Part shown: positions 19,785-28,075 of the stretch, one piece after another
Position numbering within the stretch: the stretch's first letter is position 1
Layout of the letters: each line of letters starts with the position of its first letter
NCBI GenBank assembly: GCA_030426545.1
Contig: JAUHYL010000008.1
Span: 1-64,000, forward strand
DNA from: Gammaproteobacteria bacterium
Lineage (GTDB): Bacteria; Pseudomonadota; Gammaproteobacteria; Pseudomonadales; Halieaceae
Direction of reading: 5' to 3'
DNA length: 64,000 bases
Notes under the pieces: model-generated
Databases searched by the model: none
The model's input: only the letters and a program-made list of their open reading frames with translations
Told to the model about the DNA's origin: nothing
Made by a program: the position numbers and the translations under genes

Positions 19785-20636
19785 TCAATTCTGTTCTGGC
19801 GGTGGCCCGTTGAACGTGATCAGCCCGTGTGCGGTTTGCCCGATGATCACGCCGCCCTCGATGACATAGCTGTTTACGCCGTCCTCAATTTCAACCCACC
19901 CCGCGTCGAGCGAATAAAGAACCCGGGCGGTGTCGCGGAAAATACTTTCCTGAATGACAAACGGGTTCACGCCGCTGAACAGCGCGTTGAGGCTCTGTGC
20001 TGCCGTGATGATGTCGGAATGACCGACGAGGATACCCTGGTCATCCAGTACGAAGGCATTGGGTTTGTAGTGGCAGGCCACGTCCTCCCAGTCCTCTCTT
20101 CCTATCGCGTCGCGAAGTTCGAAGAGGACTTCGCTGTTGGTCCGCTGCGCGTAATCAGCGGGGCAGGTTAAATCGGGATTGAGCGGATACAGATCATCAA
20201 CATCCAGTACACCATCATTATCATCGTCTTCATCGAGATGATCTTCTATGCCGTCGCCATCCGTGTCCGTGCCAACAAAGTCGAAGAGTGGCATGGCATA
20301 GTTAATGTGATCACCGGTGATGAACTCCATCACTCCATTGAACACGCCGAGCCCCAGGTTGGAAACAATGCAGGTGGGGCTGGTTGAGTCTCCGCAGACG
20401 AAACCGGGCCCGGCCGCCCACTGCTTGAAGACATAGCCGTCTCGCGGAACGGCCGTGAAAGTTTCATCCAAGTTGTCTGATGTGACAGCAAACTCGCAGA
20501 CGTTTTCTGAAGCGCAATTGCGCGTATCAGAAGCGGATTGGACATCACCGCCCGAAGTGACGATGACAGCCAATTTGCAGCCAGCCAGTAACAACATAAG
20601 GCAGACCATCGCTAACCGTTGAATTGAAGTACGCAT
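19785..20636 (-). CDS. Putative lipoprotein with type-3 acidic repeats
   Basis: The ATG at 20636 is preferred to the ORF-track start because it opens a lipoprotein signal, MRTSIQRLAMVCLMLLLAGC, with the lipobox LLAGC. The product is 283 aa. After about 130 residues with several cysteines comes an acidic stretch, TDTDGDGIEDHLDEDDDNDG, typical of thrombospondin type-3 Ca-binding repeats. The C-terminal half (LRDAIGREDWEDVACHYKPN...) looks like an NTF2/SnoaL-type cone fold, here a tentative reading. It is probably outer-membrane or periplasm attached. Function is unknown. It is divergent from the VWA/PEP-CTERM gene by about 630 bp. Confidence 0.75.
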   Translation of the reverse strand: MRTSIQRLAMVCLMLLLAGCKLAVIVTSGGDVQSASDTRNCASENVCEFAVTSDNLDETFTAVPRDGYVFKQWAAGPGFVCGDSTSPTCIVSNLGLGVFNGVMEFITGDHINYAMPLFDFVGTDTDGDGIEDHLDEDDDNDGVLDVDDLYPLNPDLTCPADYAQRTNSEVLFELRDAIGREDWEDVACHYKPNAFVLDDQGILVGHSDIITAAQSLNALFSGVNPFVIQESIFRDTARVLYSLDAGWVEIEDGVNSYVIEGGVIIGQTAHGLITFNGPPPEQN

Positions 20637-21025
20637 GTGTAACCCAGTTAAATTATTCAGTTTCCTGCAAATTAAAGCTAAACGCGCCACGCTCAAAATT
20701 CGATAACGCTATAAGCAATTTTCCCGAGAGCTTGTTAAGCATATAAGCAATCAGGCCGGCACGAAAACTTAACCTTCAACTGGACAAGCCACCCTCAGGG
20801 ATTTCGGCACAGGGAGTCCTGGTTCCGGTGGCGACCCTGTCTACTTGTTTGCGTTCATTTTTCAGCCAGGCGTCACACGTTTCAACCAGTGCCGCCCTTC
20901 CATTGTAGCGGCGTCGCCCTATCGGTGCGGGGTACCAAAGACATTGATTCAGTTGCGACGCCTGACACTGGATTCGCGACGCGGTCGATGTCAGTATTTT
21001 TTACGAATGGACGGGTTTCAGTCGA

Positions 21026-21055
21026 TAGGCTTTTCGACGCAGGGCGATAAGCCTA
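21026..21055. promoter_or_regulatory. Inverted repeat upstream of sigma-54-like promoter
   Basis: TAGGCTTTTCG and CGATAAGCCTA form an 11-bp inverted repeat with one mismatch and an 8-bp spacer. No T-run follows, so it is not a terminator. Its centre is about 40 bp before the -24 element, a possible enhancer-binding-protein site. Confidence 0.4.
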
Positions 21056-21079
21056 GAGATTTCAGATCACTAGCGGCAC

Positions 21080-21095
21080 TGGAGCGATTCTTGCA
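21080..21095 (+). promoter_or_regulatory. Sigma-54-type promoter candidate
   Basis: TGGAGCG-ATTC-TTGCA matches the -24/-12 consensus TGGCACG-N4-TTGCA with exact spacing and two mismatches; GG and GC are both kept. It points toward the PEP-CTERM gene, with a leader of about 160 nt. PEP-CTERM genes in exosortase bacteria are known to be controlled by PrsK/PrsR and RpoN, which makes this location meaningful. Confidence 0.5.
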
Positions 21096-21265
21096 TGGTC
21101 AAGCCTTGATGCTTGCACGCCCTTTGTTGAAGCCGCGCAATACTGATAACGCTCGCTCTGGCTTATGCAAAATGCCCGATTAAAACCACCGCTTGCACGG
21201 CGGGCGAGCGTCTCTTGACCAGATTCGGCCTAACCAACAACGTTCGAATGAGAGGCTCCAGACGC

Positions 21266-22366
21266 ATGAAACTCTACTCCGGCTTCACACAAGCTATCGT
21301 TTTGGGCGCTACCGCACTTTGCAGTGGCCTCGCGCACGCTGACCTGATCGACCCCACGAGCTTCTCCGCCAACCTCGCCGTGGGAGAAAGCATCACCATC
21401 AGTAAAACGGTCATCGTCGAGGCAGATCCTTCGTTTCCTTCGCCGGGCGAAGCCATGGTAGACCTGATGTTCATGTTCGACGTATCAGGAAGCATGGGCG
21501 GTGAAATACGCGATGCCCAGTTGGTTGCAACGCAGGCCCTGGACGAATTGGCTATCCAATATGACTTGATGACAGGCATGGGGTGGTATTCTGATCCGCA
21601 GTTCAATGGTGTGCACGCAGACCTGAACAGCACCAACACGCAGGCAAGTTCCGGGCTGGCTGATTTGTGGGATGCAGGCTCCTGTACCGTGGCAGGGATA
21701 AACATCGGCTGTGGCGGGGACAAACCCGAAGTGGGTTTCGATGCCATCGCCGACGCCGCCAACAACGCCAGTTGGCGGGACGGCTCGGAGCGTTTCATCT
21801 TTGCGCTGGGGGATGCGGGTTATAAGTCAGCCGGCGAAAACAACGCCAGCACTGCAGCGGCACTGGCAGCCAATGACATTACCTTGCTGGGTTTGACCTA
21901 CGACCCCGATTTTTCAGTTTCCGTACAGAATCTCATTGATGCCAGTGGTATTGAGGGCCGTGTTGCAACCCAGGGCCTGCGTATGGCGGAATTGATCGCT
22001 GAAAAGGCCGTAGGCCGATACAACCGCGTCACCATTGACGACCTGTTGGGCGGTTTGCCGGGCGTGGAAGTCAGCGTAGTGTGTACGGAAGCTGATCCGG
22101 GCTTCGACGGTGAGGGCCGGTGCGCAGGCGATACAGCAAGAGGCGCGTTCGACCGCACCGTAGATCGCAGCTTTATCTTCGACGTTACGTTCACCGCGTT
22201 GAAAACCGGCGTGTACGAGTTCGACACCTTCGGTTTGGTGAATGGCAAGACGGTGGCATCCGAGCGTGACCGCATCTCGGTGGGCAACGTTCCGTCACCC
22301 GGAACGTTTTTACTACTGGGCCTTGGCCTGGTCGCGCTGGTCACACGGCGCACACGCCAGGTCTAG
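21266..22366 (+). CDS. VWA-domain protein with PEP-CTERM sorting signal
   Basis: The ATG at 21266 is chosen because it opens a clear signal peptide, MKLYSGFTQAIVLGATALCS...AHA, and has AGAGG upstream; the product is 366 aa. A VWA domain follows, with MIDAS motif FDVSGSMGG near residues 71-79. The C terminus reads VPSPGTFLLLGLGLVALVTR and ends in basic residues, the PEP-CTERM pattern with Glu replaced by Ser. Such proteins are processed by an exosortase, not seen in this window, and are usually exported into an exopolysaccharide matrix. It may be a secreted adhesin or matrix protein. Confidence 0.88.
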   Translation: MKLYSGFTQAIVLGATALCSGLAHADLIDPTSFSANLAVGESITISKTVIVEADPSFPSPGEAMVDLMFMFDVSGSMGGEIRDAQLVATQALDELAIQYDLMTGMGWYSDPQFNGVHADLNSTNTQASSGLADLWDAGSCTVAGINIGCGGDKPEVGFDAIADAANNASWRDGSERFIFALGDAGYKSAGENNASTAAALAANDITLLGLTYDPDFSVSVQNLIDASGIEGRVATQGLRMAELIAEKAVGRYNRVTIDDLLGGLPGVEVSVVCTEADPGFDGEGRCAGDTARGAFDRTVDRSFIFDVTFTALKTGVYEFDTFGLVNGKTVASERDRISVGNVPSPGTFLLLGLGLVALVTRRTRQV

Positions 22367-22376
22367 GCGATGTTGA

Positions 22377-23162
22377 TCACAATTGCGGCGCAGTCGGGTT
22401 TACCTTGCCGGCGCTGCTCCCGCCATCAGCGATAAACTCCGCTCCAGTGCTGTAACTGGCCTGGTCGCTGGCCAGGAAGCAGATCATGTTAGCGATTTCT
22501 GCGGGCATACCCACGCGCGGCAGCGCGGCGTCTTGATAAAAACTGCTGGCTTCCTCAACACTGATCAGGTCTGAGGCGTGCATTGTTGTATAGACACCGC
22601 CAGGATGAACACTGTTGACTCGAATTCCGTAGCGCCCCATTTCAATCGCCGCCGCCTTGGTCATACCACGCACTGCCCACTTCGTCGCAGAATAGGCGAC
22701 CAGACTGTTCATAGAGAGCAAGCCGTCGATGGATGAGACGTTGATAATGGATCCGCCGCCCGAATCCTTCATCGCGGGGAAGACACTTTGCATGCCCAGC
22801 AGCACCCCTAGCTGGTTGACCCGGACACATTGCATGAACTGCTCCTCGGTCGTGTCAACCACCGTGGCCTGGATCAGAGTGGCCGCATTGTTCACCAGCA
22901 CGGCTACCGGGCCGAGAGACTCGGCCAAATCTACAATGGCATCCCAGTCATTCTGGCGCGTAACGTCCTGCGGCTGAAAATGCACACGTTCACCGAGTTC
23001 ATCAGCCAGCGCCTGTCCCGCATCGACCAGCAGATCACCAATAACGACAACTGCGCCACTGCCGTGCAAGGCGCGCACCGTTGCCTCTCCAATCCCGCGG
23101 GCACCGCCGGTGACAATGGCCACCACGCCCCGCAGGCTGTCGTAGGTTGCCGACTGGATCAT
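22377..23162 (-). CDS. SDR-family NAD(P)-dependent oxidoreductase
   Basis: This 261-aa classical short-chain dehydrogenase has the cofactor motif TGGARGIG, NNAA, catalytic Ser in NVSS and YSATK. Similarity in layout to hydroxysteroid dehydrogenases suggests a secondary-alcohol substrate, but this is not specific. The Asp in VIGDLL after the second strand favours NAD(H). It is the last minus-strand gene of the TetR-associated cluster, 68 nt after the luciferase-like gene, and converges on the PEP-CTERM gene with a 10-nt gap. Confidence 0.9.
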   Translation of the reverse strand: MIQSATYDSLRGVVAIVTGGARGIGEATVRALHGSGAVVVIGDLLVDAGQALADELGERVHFQPQDVTRQNDWDAIVDLAESLGPVAVLVNNAATLIQATVVDTTEEQFMQCVRVNQLGVLLGMQSVFPAMKDSGGGSIINVSSIDGLLSMNSLVAYSATKWAVRGMTKAAAIEMGRYGIRVNSVHPGGVYTTMHASDLISVEEASSFYQDAALPRVGMPAEIANMICFLASDQASYSTGAEFIADGGSSAGKVNPTAPQL

Positions 23163-23230
23163 AGCTGTTCCCCTGAACTGACGTAGAAGAGAATCATCGT
23201 GAAACTCCCGTAACCGGTGCAGGCATGCAC

Positions 23231-24100
23231 CTACTGAAAGTGCGGAAAAATGTCAGCGGCAAACTGCCTGATCCCGTCGACTTTCTGTTCCAGCGTCGGG
23301 TTGTCGCCGTGGTAGAACAGCCATGGCATGGTCAGCAGATGCGTGACTCCGCCCGCGGCGAGGCGCCGATACCCGTCCACTTCCCAGGCATCGGATGCGG
23401 ATGCCATCACGGAGAAATCCTGCTCGCCTCTGCCGTACTCCTGCCTATAGCCATTGATCGCTGCAACGGTATCAATAATCTCATCGCTGCTTTGCAGGTC
23501 CGACAACCAGCCGTCGCCCAGGCGCGCGGCGCGCCGATGGGCGGCACTGGATATCCCGCCTACCCAAATGGGGATATGAGCCCGTGGCGCAGGGTTCATC
23601 TCCAGGCGATCAAACTGGTAGAAATCGCCCTGAAAATCTACCATCTCACCGGTCCACAAGCGTCTTAGTATCTCGATCATCTCGTTGCAGCGCTTACCGC
23701 GGTTGTGGAAGTCCTGCTCCATCAGCGCATACTCGTCTTTGCTCCAACCGACACCAATGGTCAATGTCACGCGATCTCCAGACATGGCGGCCGCAGTAGC
23801 GACCGCTTTGGCCACCAGGAAGGGGTTGCGGATTGGCAATACAAACACGTTATTGGTGAAGTGGATACGCTTGGTGACTGCCGCGCACGCACCGATTGCC
23901 ACCCACGGATCCGGCCAGTCTGTGAAGGCCTCCCAACGGCGCTGCCCGTTTTCGGTATACGGGTAAGGGTTGCTGATCGTTTCCGGATGGACGATGTGAT
24001 CCGAGAAGGAAATCGCATGCCAGCCCGACTCATCAGCCGCACGTGCCAGCGGAATCAGTTCGTCTACTTGGTTGAACGCCATGGGAATCACAAATTTCAC
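23231..24100 (-). CDS. Luciferase-like (LLM-class) flavin/F420 oxidoreductase
   Basis: This 289-aa TIM-barrel protein of the bacterial luciferase superfamily has the N terminus MKFVIPMAFNQVDELIPLAR, WHAISFSDHIVHPETIS, an RIHFTNNVFVLPIRNPFLVA strand, GVGWSKDEYALM, and PIWVGGISSAAHRRAARLGDGWL. The layout fits the TIGR03619-like LLM group, often predicted to use F420. Cofactor choice between FMN and F420 cannot be read from sequence, and no F420 biosynthesis gene is present here. It likely performs a redox step on the compound handled by the cluster. Confidence 0.88.
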   Translation of the reverse strand: MKFVIPMAFNQVDELIPLARAADESGWHAISFSDHIVHPETISNPYPYTENGQRRWEAFTDWPDPWVAIGACAAVTKRIHFTNNVFVLPIRNPFLVAKAVATAAAMSGDRVTLTIGVGWSKDEYALMEQDFHNRGKRCNEMIEILRRLWTGEMVDFQGDFYQFDRLEMNPAPRAHIPIWVGGISSAAHRRAARLGDGWLSDLQSSDEIIDTVAAINGYRQEYGRGEQDFSVMASASDAWEVDGYRRLAAGGVTHLLTMPWLFYHGDNPTLEQKVDGIRQFAADIFPHFQ

Positions 24101-24214
24101 TACTCACCCTCCGATGTATCCGCTACAAAACCAGGCTCGCAACCAACAGCATGCGGGCCGTTATACACAGCCAAATGGCAGAACAAGAAAACCTATGGCG
24201 TTCATCCTACGAGA

Positions 24215-24238
24215 TTTGCTACGGATAACCGTAGCAAA
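24215..24238. other. Perfect 10-bp palindrome between LLM and TonB-receptor genes
   Basis: TTTGCTACGG-ATAA-CCGTAGCAAA. The side with a homopolymer run is A on the plus strand, so on the minus strand the T-run precedes the stem rather than follows it. It is not a standard terminator for the TonB-receptor gene; an operator or mRNA-processing hairpin is possible. Confidence 0.5.
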
Positions 24239-24306
24239 AAACCGGGTGATTCATACCCTCGGTGTTCACGCTGGCAGAGTACCAGCGCCCCCTCACCCGA
24301 CCGAAT

Positions 24307-26673
24307 CTAGAAGAAGTGGTACCGCAGGGAAGCCCCGTAGCGACGCCCGGGAACGTGGTCGAGCAAGCTCATCATCCCTGGGCTGCTCAGTGTGACGTTG
24401 GTGAAAAAAATGTCATCTTCGTTCTCGATATTCTCCACGAAGAGTTCAACCTGGTAGTGGCCCGACGCGCTAGTCCATTGTGTGCGGAAATCGGAGAGCG
24501 TATGTGATTTCACTTCGTCTATACCAAGATTCTGCGGACGTGCATAGAAACTGTCGCGGTAGGTCGAGCGCAGTGTGAACAGCAACTCACCGCTATCCTG
24601 CAGGGCAATTGTGTACTGACCAGTGAAACTTGCCGACCACTCGGGAGCATCTGGTAGATCATTGCCTGACAGATCCTGCGGCTTCTCCTGTGAACAACCG
24701 GGGTCCGCGTCTGTCGAGGGCGCGTAGGGATCCTGCGCACAGAAGTCCTCAAACTCACTGGAAAGATAGCCCAGGGACGCCGTCAACATAAGATTGTCCA
24801 ACGGCAGGTAGCGCAGATCGGCTTCGACACCAAAAATTGAAGCGTCGGCAGCATTTTCAACCAGGGGCAGTGCATCCAACAACTGCGTGATCTGTAGATC
24901 CGTGTAATCGTAGTAGAAGGCTGCGGCATTGAATTGCAGTGTGTTCTCCAGCCAGCGAGACTTCAGACCAACCTCGTATGCATCCAGTAATTCGGGCTCC
25001 ACCTTGCCCACATCACCACTGGCGATCTGTTGCAGCTTGCCGGCCTTGTATCCCCTGGAATATTTCGCATAAACCATGGCAGCGTCACTCAGTTCCCAGC
25101 GGGCACCAAATTCACCCGTGGTTTCGGAGAAGGATTCGTCTCCCTCGAACGCACCGGCGCCGATGTCCAGTGCCAGTGGGAATGACGCGCCGGGGGAACC
25201 AATGGGAAATGCCGTGGTGGTATTGAGCACTTGTTCGCCGGAAAAGGCCGTCTCATCCCAGTTCTGACGCACACCACCGAAAAGAACTATCCCCGTCGCA
25301 CCTTCAAAAAACCGCCCCAGATCCGCTTCGAGGTTGAGATACACGGCACTGGCTTTATTATCTGTGCTTTGTGGTGATGTGCCTGTCAATGATATCGCCA
25401 GGCCACTGTCCAGCGCGGTCCCTTCCAGCGCAACCTCAACGTCCATGTCGAATTCTGAATAGAACGCTCCAAAAATCCATTGCACCGCCTGATCACCAGC
25501 CGAACTGAACCGAAGTTCCGCCGTCGCCTGCTCCCGCGAGAACGCATTGAACGTATCGAGCAGCGGCAATTCGGTGCCATCAGAATCGACAAGAATATCG
25601 TTTTCGCTATCGCTGTATCCCGCTATCAGAAATACTTCGGTATCCCCCAGGCCGGCAAAATTCTCGAGACGCCAGGTCAAGTCTCCATCGATTCTGTTAA
25701 GTTCAGCGCCGCCCTGATCCAGAAATTCCGACCTCGTAACAGAGACATTGCGGCCTATAATATTCGAGTTGACCTCACGTACGTCATCGTTGGATATCGC
25801 ACTGCCGCCAAGAGATTCCAGTAGCCCGCTCTGACGGATTTCAATGGGGACAGAGTTAACCTGCGCATTCTTGTTGTCTTTGGAATAGATGTAGCGCAAA
25901 CCCGTTGACACATCGTCGGTCAGGTCCGAGGTCAGATACAGACGGTACCACTCCCGCTCGCGGGCATTGGGGTCATTGTCGTCTGACGCAGACAAATTGT
26001 CGTAGGTTGCGGCTCGGTCGTCGTAAGCAAATGCCGCCCGCGCAAGCAACTTTCTGCCAGCTATCGGTGCATTAACAAAGCCTCGCAGTAGCTGTCCATC
26101 GTCTCCGTCTTCCACTTGATACCATTGGTAATCCAGGGAACCGCCCCATTCTTCTTCCGGCTTCTGCCAGCGCACATCAATGGCACCCGCGGTCGCATTA
26201 CGGCCAAATACTGTGCCCGATGGACCACGCAACACTTCGATCGAAGCGATATCGTAATAGGGAAACGTAACACCCGTTTCCGCGATAAACAGGCCGTTCT
26301 CATGTTGCGCAACGGGCTGAGGCGCATTACTGCCTTGAAACCCTGCCGCTGCAACACCCCGGATACTCAGCTTCTCCGGGGTTTTTGCAACCACATTGGG
26401 AATATTGTTTGCCACGTCAGCCACGCTTAGTATGTTCAACTCTTCGACAGTGCTTCTGGCAAGTGGCACAACGGAGGACGCGATGTCCTGTAGCGACTCC
26501 TCGCGTTTTGATACAGTAACGAGAACTTCTTCAAGCACACGCTCTTCGCCCTCGTATTGGTACCGGGCACCAGACTGCGCCTGTGCAGGCAGGTTGGTCA
26601 GCGCACCTGCGCCAATGGCAAATGCGGTGAAAAGGGACGTTCTTATTGAGGCTTTCATCATCGGTTCACCCAT
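24307..26673 (-). CDS. TonB-dependent receptor
   Basis: This 788-aa outer-membrane transporter has a signal peptide (MMKASIRTSLFTAFAIGAGA...AQA), a TonB-box-like stretch (EEVLVTVSKREESLQD), a plug domain at about residues 55-165 with the conserved VLRGPSGTVFGRNATAGAI, and a 22-strand barrel ending in aromatic residues (SLRYHFF). It imports a bulky nutrient using TonB energy. The FGRNATAGAI type is common among receptors for hydrophobic or plant/terpenoid compounds in marine Proteobacteria. Neighbouring SDR, LLM and NTF2-like genes suggest an organic carbon substrate, not iron. An alternative start four codons later exists. Confidence 0.95.
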   Translation of the reverse strand: MGEPMMKASIRTSLFTAFAIGAGALTNLPAQAQSGARYQYEGEERVLEEVLVTVSKREESLQDIASSVVPLARSTVEELNILSVADVANNIPNVVAKTPEKLSIRGVAAAGFQGSNAPQPVAQHENGLFIAETGVTFPYYDIASIEVLRGPSGTVFGRNATAGAIDVRWQKPEEEWGGSLDYQWYQVEDGDDGQLLRGFVNAPIAGRKLLARAAFAYDDRAATYDNLSASDDNDPNAREREWYRLYLTSDLTDDVSTGLRYIYSKDNKNAQVNSVPIEIRQSGLLESLGGSAISNDDVREVNSNIIGRNVSVTRSEFLDQGGAELNRIDGDLTWRLENFAGLGDTEVFLIAGYSDSENDILVDSDGTELPLLDTFNAFSREQATAELRFSSAGDQAVQWIFGAFYSEFDMDVEVALEGTALDSGLAISLTGTSPQSTDNKASAVYLNLEADLGRFFEGATGIVLFGGVRQNWDETAFSGEQVLNTTTAFPIGSPGASFPLALDIGAGAFEGDESFSETTGEFGARWELSDAAMVYAKYSRGYKAGKLQQIASGDVGKVEPELLDAYEVGLKSRWLENTLQFNAAAFYYDYTDLQITQLLDALPLVENAADASIFGVEADLRYLPLDNLMLTASLGYLSSEFEDFCAQDPYAPSTDADPGCSQEKPQDLSGNDLPDAPEWSASFTGQYTIALQDSGELLFTLRSTYRDSFYARPQNLGIDEVKSHTLSDFRTQWTSASGHYQVELFVENIENEDDIFFTNVTLSSPGMMSLLDHVPGRRYGASLRYHFF

Positions 26674-26740
26674 CTTGTTTCGCTGTTTGCATTAGGCAGG
26701 CTATGGTGTGCCCTGGAGGGCCATGTAGGTTTTTGCGCTA

Positions 26741-27520
26741 TCAGGGCATATACTCCCCGCCGTTGACATCCAGACTGGCGCCAGTCACAGCGCGCGACAG
26801 AGGTGAGGCAAAAAACAGTACAGCGCCCGCGCAATCCGCATCTTCGGGAATGTCTCCCAACGGTATGCCTGATGCCACTTCAGCCCTGAGGTCCGCAAGC
26901 TCGCAACCACGCGCCTCAGCAGCCACTGTCAGGCTACGTTCAACCGCATCACCCCACATCCAGCCCATCATCACAGAATTGACACGTACACCGTGCGGCC
27001 CCAGCTCAACGGCGAGCGACTTTGACGCCGCACTCAATGCGCCCTTGGATGCGACATACGCGCTCTGGTTGGGCAAGGGTTTACGCACCACCATGGAATT
27101 GACGTTGACAACAGAAGCGCTGGATGAGGCTTTCAAATGCGGCAATGCAGCCCGGATCAGGCGCAGTGCACCGAAAAGATTGACATCCAGTGGGGCCTGC
27201 CAGGTGGAAAAGTCGGCTTCATCGAAAGGTTCGTAAGGCCCTGGGTCGTAGGCAGAATTGATCAGCACATCGATACCGCCAAACCTGGACACTGCTTCAC
27301 TGATCAGGTGAGCGCATTGTTTATCATCGGTAACATCGGTAACGACTGCATGCAGCCGACCCCGCTCACTTTCCAACTGGTTACCCAGATCGTCCATGAA
27401 CGCCTGACGCCTGCACGCCATCACCACGTTCGCGCCCTGCGCAAGCGCAGCGCGCACCATTTCTTGACCGAGCCCCGGACCAACGCCGGAAATGACTACA
27501 ACCAGACCGTCAAGCAGCAT
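26741..27520 (-). CDS. SDR-family oxidoreductase
   Basis: This 259-aa short-chain dehydrogenase has a divergent glycine motif SGVGPGLG, the usual NSAYD in place of NNAG, catalytic region NVNSM and YVASK, and a C-terminal GGEYMP end. The Arg pair after the second strand (ACRR) hints at NADP(H). It follows the second NTF2-like gene after 2 nt and precedes the TonB receptor by 67 nt, so it belongs to the same transcript. Confidence 0.9.
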   Translation of the reverse strand: MLLDGLVVVISGVGPGLGQEMVRAALAQGANVVMACRRQAFMDDLGNQLESERGRLHAVVTDVTDDKQCAHLISEAVSRFGGIDVLINSAYDPGPYEPFDEADFSTWQAPLDVNLFGALRLIRAALPHLKASSSASVVNVNSMVVRKPLPNQSAYVASKGALSAASKSLAVELGPHGVRVNSVMMGWMWGDAVERSLTVAAEARGCELADLRAEVASGIPLGDIPEDADCAGAVLFFASPLSRAVTGASLDVNGGEYMP

Positions 27521-27522
27521 GG

Positions 27523-28071
27523 TCAGCCGCCCTCCCCGTCCAGTTTCATGGGCGCCATTTCCCTGGCTTCTGCTTCACGCGCCGCCAGCGTCGCCAGGTA
27601 GTCTGCACTTTGGGCGTCCCAGGCCTCCTTGGCTGCTTTCCAGGATTCCATACCCTTTTCCAGTTCGATCGGGTTAAACACGGTTTCCACATAGTGGAAC
27701 ATGCCTTCGCCACGGTACTTCAGGAGTACGAACATACGACCCTGGTGAACGCTGCCGTCACCTGGATCGGTGAATCTCGCCCACCACAGGGACCACACCC
27801 AGGCCCTATCCTCATCGATTGCGTAATCTTCCACCGGGAAACGATTGAGTCTCACCCAGGGCGTTTCACGGGTCTGGTGCATGACATCACTGACCGCGGT
27901 CAGAATACCCTCACGCTTACCACGGCGCCCCAGCACACAGCAGTAGAGGGTCGCATCGGGTGCCAGCGCCTTGCCGAACTCACTCCAATCGGTGCTGCGA
28001 GCCGCCCGGTTAAGCGCATCGTGGTAACCCCAGAATGCGTTGTCGATTTCTTCACGTGTAAACTTGCTCAT
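27523..28071 (-). CDS. NTF2/SnoaL-like protein, copy 2
   Basis: This 182-aa protein has a cone-shaped NTF2-like fold (FTREEIDNAFWGYHDALNRA, RFPVEDYAIDEDRAWVWSLW, DPGDGSVHQGRMF). Members act as small-molecule cyclases, isomerases, dehydratases or ring-hydroxylating dioxygenase small subunits. It is clearly paralogous to the preceding gene 28076-28663, sharing GDGSVHQ and the PVE-x-Y-x-IDE-x-R-x-WVW block. The two lie 4 nt apart. The exact reaction is unknown. Confidence 0.85.
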   Translation of the reverse strand: MSKFTREEIDNAFWGYHDALNRAARSTDWSEFGKALAPDATLYCCVLGRRGKREGILTAVSDVMHQTRETPWVRLNRFPVEDYAIDEDRAWVWSLWWARFTDPGDGSVHQGRMFVLLKYRGEGMFHYVETVFNPIELEKGMESWKAAKEAWDAQSADYLATLAAREAEAREMAPMKLDGEGG

Positions 28072-28075
28072 CAGG

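Larger units (their letters stand above)
20637..21265. other. Long divergent intergenic region
   Basis: About 630 bp separate the lipoprotein and VWA genes. The ORF of 112 aa on the plus strand (20845-21183) has no recognisable domain or good ribosome site and is not called. The right half holds an inverted repeat and a sigma-54-like promoter, listed separately. Confidence 0.6.

Noticed and set aside
20845-21183. 112-aa plus-strand ORF in the lipoprotein/VWA gap
   Set aside because: No recognisable domain, weak start, and it overlaps the sigma-54-like promoter and the inverted repeat.
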